A stretch of 64,000 nucleotides of DNA from Crambe crambe (lineage: Eukaryota; Porifera; Demospongiae; Poecilosclerida; Crambeidae): positions 3,781,001-3,845,000 of the forward strand of contig OZ004584.1 of the NCBI GenBank assembly GCA_963924555.1, read 5' to 3'. A model generated the notes under the pieces. The model was not told the origin of the DNA. It searched no databases and saw only the letters and a program-made list of their open reading frames with translations. Positions 50,601-59,600 of this stretch are shown here, piece after piece (within the stretch, counting starts at the first letter, position 1; each line of letters starts with the position of its first letter). The position numbers and the translations under genes were made by a program.

Positions 50601-53600
50601 AACCACTATCCAGGTGAGGTTGGACAATCATCACAGCCTGGACCCGTGTTAGACCTTATACTACATTATATCATCTATTATTGGTCAAAAAGTGTGGGGA
50701 TAGATAGAGACATTTTTTTGCTGTTAGCTCTAAATAACCCACACTTTTGTTGCCATGGGCTATCTCATTTTCTTTGCTTCTAGCATAGTTTATTTTGTTT
50801 GTTTGTTTGTTTGTTTGTTTGTTTTTTCTTTCAGATTGTGATGAGTGAGAGAAGTGATGAGCTGTATTTTCCTTTCATCCATACTCACAATTTTTTTGTC
50901 AATATTCCGGGCTTTGCACCACTCCAACTAAAATTTTGTACCCCCAGCTTGTGCTCTTCTTCATGTTTGCCTGGGATAACTTGCTCTGTAGGTTCTTGAG
51001 AAAGGCCTGGATTTGAGGTTGTCATGGTAGATTGCTGGTCTAAAGCAGAAAATAATTCACTCTCGGGGTCTTCTAGTATGCTCTAAGTTTCTGGTTTAAA
51101 GAACTCCTATGTATGATTTTCTGCAATGGATGAAGCTATCCGAAGAAGATAGGCAAACCAGCTAACTAACTGGTATCTGCTATGCATGGTAATAGAAGAG
51201 CACTTGTGCAAGTTTGATATAAATTGGATAGACTATTATCCACTCATGGGTCATGCGCTCTGTAAAACTCACTTGTTTCCTCGGTGAACCCTTGGCTTTG
51301 CCTCGGGAATAACCACGAACTCGTGAGTTACGTGAGCACACAACCCACTCTTGGATATACGTATACTTAATCATGTGATTGTACTTAATTAAGTGACTGA
51401 ATTTGAGAAAAGGGACCATCTTAATCATGTAACTTTTTCCTTGCCTCCAAAGTATCTTCGGTCTTTTCTTACCCCAAATTTAAAGGCTTTGAAGTGGGCA
51501 AGTGCTTGAATTAAGGTCAGATACCTCATCTGAAATATATTCACCCCCAAATATTAATTATGGAGGACATAATTATTAGCATATCACAGCAAAAAATCCA
51601 CAGCCTGTAACAGGTCCAGGCTGCCCTCATACCTGTTTTCGGTCTGTGCATGGGTCTACAGATCTGTATTATCAGACCTGCTGCCCATGCATTGCCTACA
51701 GATCAAAATTAGTACTTCAGTAACTACGGTTTACAATCATCTGCACCTCGTTTATCTGGAACCTCATGTTAGTAATACATGCGCTAGTAATGATTTTTTT
51801 GAGAGAACAAATCATAAACAATGCAGAATAACCACAGCATTATATACGACTAATTCACTTTCTGGCAGCTTGGAAAAAAGTTTGGACAAATAACAGGGGT
51901 TAGATGCACTAACTTTTTGTTCTATTACATACCCATTACAAACTGGGATGTGGATATTGTATGGTTACAGGTGCTTTTATTCTTGTTTCTGTAAACAGTT
52001 AGATCTAGAGAGGGAAATAAAACTCAATGGCCCCTGTGGCTAATATATAGAGGGATATTTCACTGCCTTGAATGCATAAGACATTCAACTACTGTACACT
52101 ATAACTTTTCAAACATGCATGAAGATAAAAATGTAGTAATGCAAAGTCTTCTTCTGCTACACTAGGTGACATCATGTTACATTTAAGGATGAAAGTATTG
52201 GATGTCCAATTGTTTAGACACAAGACAGTTGCTGGACCTTTCTCTGTCCTCCATCTCATTTTAGCAAATATGGATCCCTGTAAGAATAGACTCTACAGTA
52301 TACTATGGTATGTACTCACTGCAGGGAAACAGTGTCTTGAAGTTGGTAAGGTTTCTGTCACCAATAAAACATATTCCTCGAGGTTGTGTTTCAGTTGAAC
52401 CAACAGTTGTAACCCAGCGAGGGGCACAAGCCTACATACAAAATACCTAGGTATATTTATATTCATTATTGTGATGTATTAAACTGTAGTCATATGTTTC
52501 TTCACATTTCTACTTCCACAGGATGCCCAAATTTTTGCCACCAATATACTTGGACCTAGCACCCACTCTATTCAGGTCAGTCTGGTCAAGTAATCATAGT
52601 TGCCAACTTCTGCAAATAGAATATAGGGATGGTCTATGCGTGCCATAGGCATGTGTGAAAAATTTCTCAACTTTTAAAAAAAAACATGCCTATTTTTATT
52701 AGAAAAACCACCACGAAAAGAGAACATGATGTCATTTGTTGATAACTTCAGATCACATGATGTGTGCTGAGCGTGCATAATAGTGCTGCAGCCTACTATT
52801 GTAAACTAGATCTAGCTCCACGTAGTTCATCTATCGGGACTAGTCATTGTTAAAGGCACTATGTTGGGCAGGACTGGGACAAGAGCTATAATATCGTGAG
52901 TGTTCCGGCCAAATAGGGACGGTTGGCAACTATGAGTAATCTCATCTGACAACACATATTTGTATTTGTCCCTGTGCAAGTTGTAACTCATCCATAGAGT
53001 AGTGAAGTTGGCAAACAGGATTTTTTTACATATATATACTACCCCATGTCCTTACTGGTAATGAGGCTGACTGCAAGCATTAATATCAGAGAGCTAAGAT
53101 GACCCATGACCCTTCCTCCATAGGACTAAATGAAACAGCCATCCCTACTTGCCTATTCTATTTAGAATTCCCTTTACTTGTTCATCACCATTTTTGATGT
53201 AATGCAACTATCAGAGATACCAATTACTATATTTCTATCGGATGCTGTATCCAAGTTAACCAAACATGTATTGTAGCTATGCAGTTCATTAGAGGTTTCA
53301 TCATCAGAGTACTCTATAGATCAGGGATTGTATGCATTGCCCCATTGGACTATTTTCTTTCATAACTCCAGGATACTTTCCTCCTACAGTCAGCAATTCC
53401 TAACTTTCAATGTGCTAGGACTCAAGTATGAAGAGCAGAAGACAGTGACTTCTAAAATCGCTGTTTTCATCTGGTCGTTCATCACATCGTCGTCGTCGTC
53501 GTCATCAAACAACTTATTTCAGAAAATTAATGGTTCATTCAAATGCTATGATTTTTTGGCGTCGGCACCGGAGTGCCAAGGCACAGTGCCGAAGGCGACT

Positions 53601-56600
53601 ATGGTACGTATGTCTTATTATTAGCATGCACAAATAGTTAAATAACCTTGACTTTACAAGATCTTACATCAAGAGAGAAAATTCACCTATCAATTGTTAC
53701 GTTCGCTAGTCAGATGCGAGGTCAAGGTCCAGAATCACGTGCACGGGTACAGGGGGCATATCTCTATACAGTGCACCAAAAATTATCAGCCACGTTGTAG
53801 GTTGAAAGCTAGCATATTGGAAATATGACATGCTACTATGAACCTGTTGAGTTAAAGGTGAAAATTTATAATTTTGAGTAGTATGGTATAAGAATTCGAA
53901 CCATTAAAGCTGTCCGAAAAGAACCGGTGATAATCAAAGTTGCTGTAAAATGATACTATTTTGTCTTCTGCTTACATATTTGAGTCGAAAGGTCTGTCTA
54001 GGAGTTGGAAAGAAGTATCCTGGATTTATGTTAAGTATTAGTCCAATAGGGCATCCTTGTTTTGTGATTTCTTATTCTTCAGGTTCTTAATGGCACAATT
54101 AGGCCGCACTATGGCTATGTTCTTCTATATTTGAATATATGTATCACTTCCCACCTATTTAGTCTCTAACCGCTTCAATCTATCTACCAGACATCACCAT
54201 CACCTAGCTGCTTGTTACTTTCAAAATTTTAAAATATTTCTTAAGGTCAAAACACTCTTGAGATAAGCAAGTTATTCTAGTTGTTTAAGATCTATGTGCA
54301 TTACTTATGTGGGAGGGGGTGAGACTAATTTTATTATGTGGAAAGGGTGAGATTTAAAAAAGACCCCACCCCACCCTAATGAAATTAACTTTCCTCACCA
54401 CAATATGATCTCCATTGCTGTAAAGAAATGCTCCCATATGTTGACCTTGCTTTGCCTCGTACCTTGCAAACTGACGAAATTCATTTCTAACATTAGCATC
54501 CGCTGCAAGAAGAATAGTTATTATATTATACATACACTGGAATTGTAGTAGCTGTCCATACCACCATTCCTACCAGTTCTAATTCCCTGGGCATGATGTA
54601 ACCCTATTTTGGCCATTGATCTTGTAATGTATACCTAGAACCTCTAATGCCAGACGAGTTTTATCCTTAGTATTAGCTACAACTAACGGGATTGGTCAAA
54701 TAAGCGTCCCTCGCTTATAGCCTGGATGAAAATATCTCTACCACGAGAAGGAGTGTTTTGAATGTTGTTGGTGAAGTCTGAATTTCCAATATAACGTGAA
54801 GTATCTCCCCTGATACCCTCACAATCACCAGGACCTATAGGACAACTGTACACAAGACCAGTCTTGTTTACAGCAGGAAGAAGAGGGTCTGACAGATTCA
54901 GACCTCCAGGGTATGTGCCTCGAGGAGCACTGATGATAACTCTGTATGGAAAACAAGATTATCACAATCACCTCCCTTTCAAAAATAAGATAACTCAGAA
55001 TACCCTCTCATGAGGGAATAGTTGGGTGATATGGGTGGTTATTGAAATTAGGAGGAGTAAAGGGTAATTTAACTCTGAGCTTACGCACAGCCATCCATAC
55101 TTGTCTCGTCTTATTCTGCTTCTAAGTAGCCTTGGCCCCAGGCCCTCCTTTTTGTGGATGAGGGCCTGGTATGCAAAAATATCATAGAAACCATAGAAAC
55201 CCATAGTGTGGGTGTGTCAAAAAAAACATTTCAATCGCATATGACACCATGACGAATCAGTGCTACAACCATGCATTCAAGCACATGGCCTTGGCTGAAG
55301 GCATTGTGCTGCCACTGAAGAAGAGTGTTGCTACCCTTAGTTAGATAGTATAAGATAGAAGTGTTAGTAAGTCCTTGGTTGTATCATAGATAATAGGGCA
55401 GTCCATGGATATGAAATGCCCGTGAATACTGATGATATTTCTCAGGACAATCATTGCAGCACCTGTTATTGTGTAATTAAGAAATTGTAAGATGTAACCA
55501 GGCAACCCTGCAGCTACTGCTGGTTAATCAAAATGTCCACACCAGTGAACTGCATTTTTGCTGCAGCTATATACATTGTCTCCATACTGTGTTGTCTGCA
55601 TATTGTGTGCACAATGAATGCATGCAATGAATGCACATGCAGAGGTGAGAAGAGGTATATGCTAGCTATAATTATGTTGAGATCAAGGCAGAGGAGATTA
55701 ACTCAGCTGCTGCTGGTGGTGTAAGTGTAATAGTGAACATTTGACCTATAACAGGATGTACATAATATATGCTATTGATTATAGATGTTGTGAGATGTAC
55801 ATATGATTTGTCCACATAATGATAGCTATCAAGTTCAATCTTTTCAAAGGTATCTATAGCTTCATAGTTTGTCCTCCACTTTCATGAGTACACATTTGTA
55901 GTTGAAAGGGAGGAACCAGCTTCCAATGCTAGAAATGGAGCGGCAAAGAGGCAGAAGGAAGATCTTGTTGCTGCTGAAAAAAAGAAAAAGAAGGAAGGGA
56001 AAGTGAATAAAAAGAAGAGTGTGCAGGTTGCTAAGATCATTGGAGGACAGCATATTGTGTGCTGGAAGAAGACACCTCTTCTACCTCCTCTCCAAACTCA
56101 CCAGCCCAATTCTCCACACCTGTTAACCAGCCCTCTATATCTCCATATGTTCAATCATCCATGTGCTCACTCCAAAGTGTGTTGATCCTCTCTACAGCAA
56201 ACTGTCCAACAACACCCATCCTTTCTCCAACAACCTCCTCGCAAACAAAGCTATACGCATTTTCCCCCAAGAATTCTATGCACCCTTCTTTGCAGAGAAT
56301 ATTCTTCAAGGTCTGAGCAAAAAAATGGATCAGCTTATAAATCAAGTGGAGGACCTGACTGGAAGGGTCGATGAAATAAGTCAAAATCAAGGTCCTGCAT
56401 GATAACTGCGTAAATAGTCTAACAAAGTGTTTATGTGATCACCTATACATAATGCTAGCTTTATCCAAATATTGTGGTAATTAATAATGCATCTTGTCAA
56501 TACAGGTGATGTAGTGAAAGACAATTGTCACAGCATTGGAGGCTTGCCAAGTACCTTGAAATCCATTGCTCATAGCCGGCCATGAACACACACTCTGCGT

Positions 56601-59600
56601 AAACTGCTCTTCATGCTCTATACAGATGAAGAGTTCAAAGAATAAGTGTTCTGTTAGGGAAAGGAGGAGCACCAACATGGCTATGGACAAGGAAAGCATG
56701 GGAATTGACCGTATAGCACTCTATGTTTGAGGCACTAATATAGTGCTATTTCTAAATTATTTCGCAAAATAATTTTCAAGGATCATTTCACCATAATATA
56801 GCGAGCAAGAACTGCATGCTTTTGCAGCTCCCCTTGATAGTAGCTGCTGTCTCACTCCGAGAATTTACCAATGTAGGGAGGCTACACCATGTTCTACTGC
56901 TCTTCTTCCTATTTCAGCCTTTTTTGACGAAAATCTAGTATATGGCCCTCTGGTGGTAGATCCCTAGTTCAACACAGTAGACTTTCTAGAAGAGGACGAA
57001 CTGTCAGTGACATTGTACCACTAGGATCTGGTAATGGAAGATCTGTAGGTTGCCTTAAAGGATATTTAGAGCTAGAATAACGACAGAGAGACATGACAGC
57101 TGCACTGTACTACAGTTTACACATTGCACATACGCATACATAACATGTGGCTACCAGCAAGATTATTCGAGGGCACAAATTTCGTTTTTCGAGCGAAAAC
57201 CTCAAAATAAAGCGCCTCAAAAATAAAGCACTATACAGTATTACCTGCTACGTATGTTCTTGTAATTACGGTTCATATCGGAACTACATCCAGGTGCAGA
57301 GATTTCAAGTTCACACTTCAACATGGTCATCAATAGTGGCAGCAAAAAGGAGGAAGAAAGAATGTGAAGAATAAAAATAAGCGTGCAAATTGTGTACTAT
57401 ATTTACTATGTACTAGTTTGTATTATGGAATGATGATGTCATTAAAACAAAGTACATAGAGGATACATGCAACAGTAAACAAATTACTGCATACGTACCA
57501 CATGTGTGCAAATCACATGATGATTGTATGTATAATGCATATATGCAGCATGCTTGCATGATTCTTTACCCTGTACATGTGTCCAAAATGCATAGCTCAC
57601 ATTTGCACATAATTATTGTGCACACATGCAAAGGGTATGTATTTAATGCTGTGCATATTCTGCACACATGCCTAAAACTTTGTAAGTTTTACATATTTTG
57701 CACACACATTAATTGTAACTCATTCCCAAAAATGTATGCAAATACATGCAGCATTTTTGTAAGGGACTGATGGCCATCCTGCTGTTGCAACTTACTTTTT
57801 GGCGCAGCCATGAAAGTCCGTATATTAAATATAATTAGTATTCCGTAAACGGGCACTGCTCAAGAAAATGAATATCTGAGAGCGTTTCATATCCAGAGAG
57901 TGCTCTACTATCTATGGTTGTATGTCATAGCGAATTAGTTTTTGTTGTAGCGAAACAGAGCAGAAGTTCTCACAATCCAATAGACTCTAGTCCAAGTAGC
58001 TGATCGACTAACACCAATAAATGAGTCAAAGGAGTCATTGATGGAGAGGGGTACAATGTACCAGTTAAGGTGCCAGGGGAGTGTTTGCTCATGAATAATT
58101 CATGAGTCAATGAGGCAGGTAGTTGCACCGGCTACGAGATGCTACAGTTGATAACTACAGTTTCATACTGACTAGCACTTCCTACTCTACAACTGAGGGC
58201 AAGCCAGACACTCAAGAACACTGCAGAGAAAACTCAACCATTAAGTAGCCATACCTCGATCAATTTTTTTCACGTCAACCATGTGCTGACCGTACATTGT
58301 ACTTATTTTTATTATATGAACCAGTGGGCAGGGCAACTCGAAGAGAGAAGCCACTGTAGGCGAGAGCTATGGCCCATTGATTGCTCGATCGACGGCTAAA
58401 TCGCATGAAATGCAATCGAAATTCAAAGAGTGTTGACTTTTCTGGCTAAAATCTCTTCTAGTTGCCCTGCATCTTGATTTATACAACTTACAAAATACAG
58501 CAAAAATACATCTTTTCATTTTTTCAGTTGTCATCACACAGCTATACATCTCCAGTACTTAGATCGCACAGAATATTTCAGTATTTCGGACTTTTTTGGC
58601 TCAGTGTGAAGTGAATTGCTCAGTTCCTCTATATCTACTGGAAGAACCAATGTTTCATCGATCAGGAGGCAGAGCAACCAAGATATGATTTTCATGGCGA
58701 GGTATTTCAATGCACAGTGATATGTCTCAAACTGGTCTCCCCATGCAATGGGCCTCATCTACCACCTAATGCCACAAGTTTTTCTCCCATATTTCTATAC
58801 ATACAGTTCTGTACTAAATTCTCAGGTGTGATGTATACCAACTGTATTTCCTTAATGGACTTTCCTGATTTATCCCTCTGAGCTTCACCAACAAACTCCA
58901 TTATGAGGGCTGTCAAAGAACTTATGCACACTACAGTACTACCACAAGTAGGCACGCAAGACTAGGAAACCTTATTTTTTTGTGATTTTCCACATGACTC
59001 TGCTGTAGCTAGCTTTAGTGCTATATTCTCTGCTGGCCTCACTGAACTATTCAGTAATGACTAAGAAGCATCCATCCTTTGGGTAAGGGTCGCCAAAATT
59101 ACTTACTATGTGACATCTAAATACATAAAATGGTGTTCTGTTCCACTGTCCTCACTAATTTATCATAAATGCAGGGTGGGCCACCCTGTTTGGATAAAGA
59201 AACTTCAAAGAAACTGGGCTGGGTCTATGGCATTAATTATTCTCATGAATAATACATAGCTTGGGGAGACTCTGTATTAAATTAGTCTGGTACAGCCAGC
59301 CCCAGGCACTTCTGCAACTCCAGCACAAAGATCTGGTAACACAATACTTCAATTTGTTCCCATTTAGCAGAAATCCTGCTAAAACGATGAATAATATCAT
59401 TAACTGACACGTTTAATGCATTTCATGACGCATGGTAGCAATAATCACAGGATTGGGAGGCTATCTTGAGATGTGTTCCTATGTCATATTACATAAATAA
59501 AAATTTAGGCCAGGAATAAGCTGAAGTATTGTGTTACCAGACCCTTGCACTGGAGGTGAGGAAGTCCCTGAGGCTGGCTGTGCCAGACTATGAACTGAGG

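Noticed and set aside
54520-54687. Open stretch reading LVVANTKDKTRLALEVL and a following QNRVTSC, at first taken as an integrin exon
   Set aside because: Exon 2 (phase 1 end at 54688) joins exon 3 (starting CG at 54502) perfectly, so this is intron; its frame does not fit the phase.
56930-57070. Minus-strand stretch near 57000 considered as an integrin exon between exons 1 and 2
   Set aside because: It has stops in the needed phase, and exon 1 and exon 2 already join in phase to make Arg followed by VIISAPRG.
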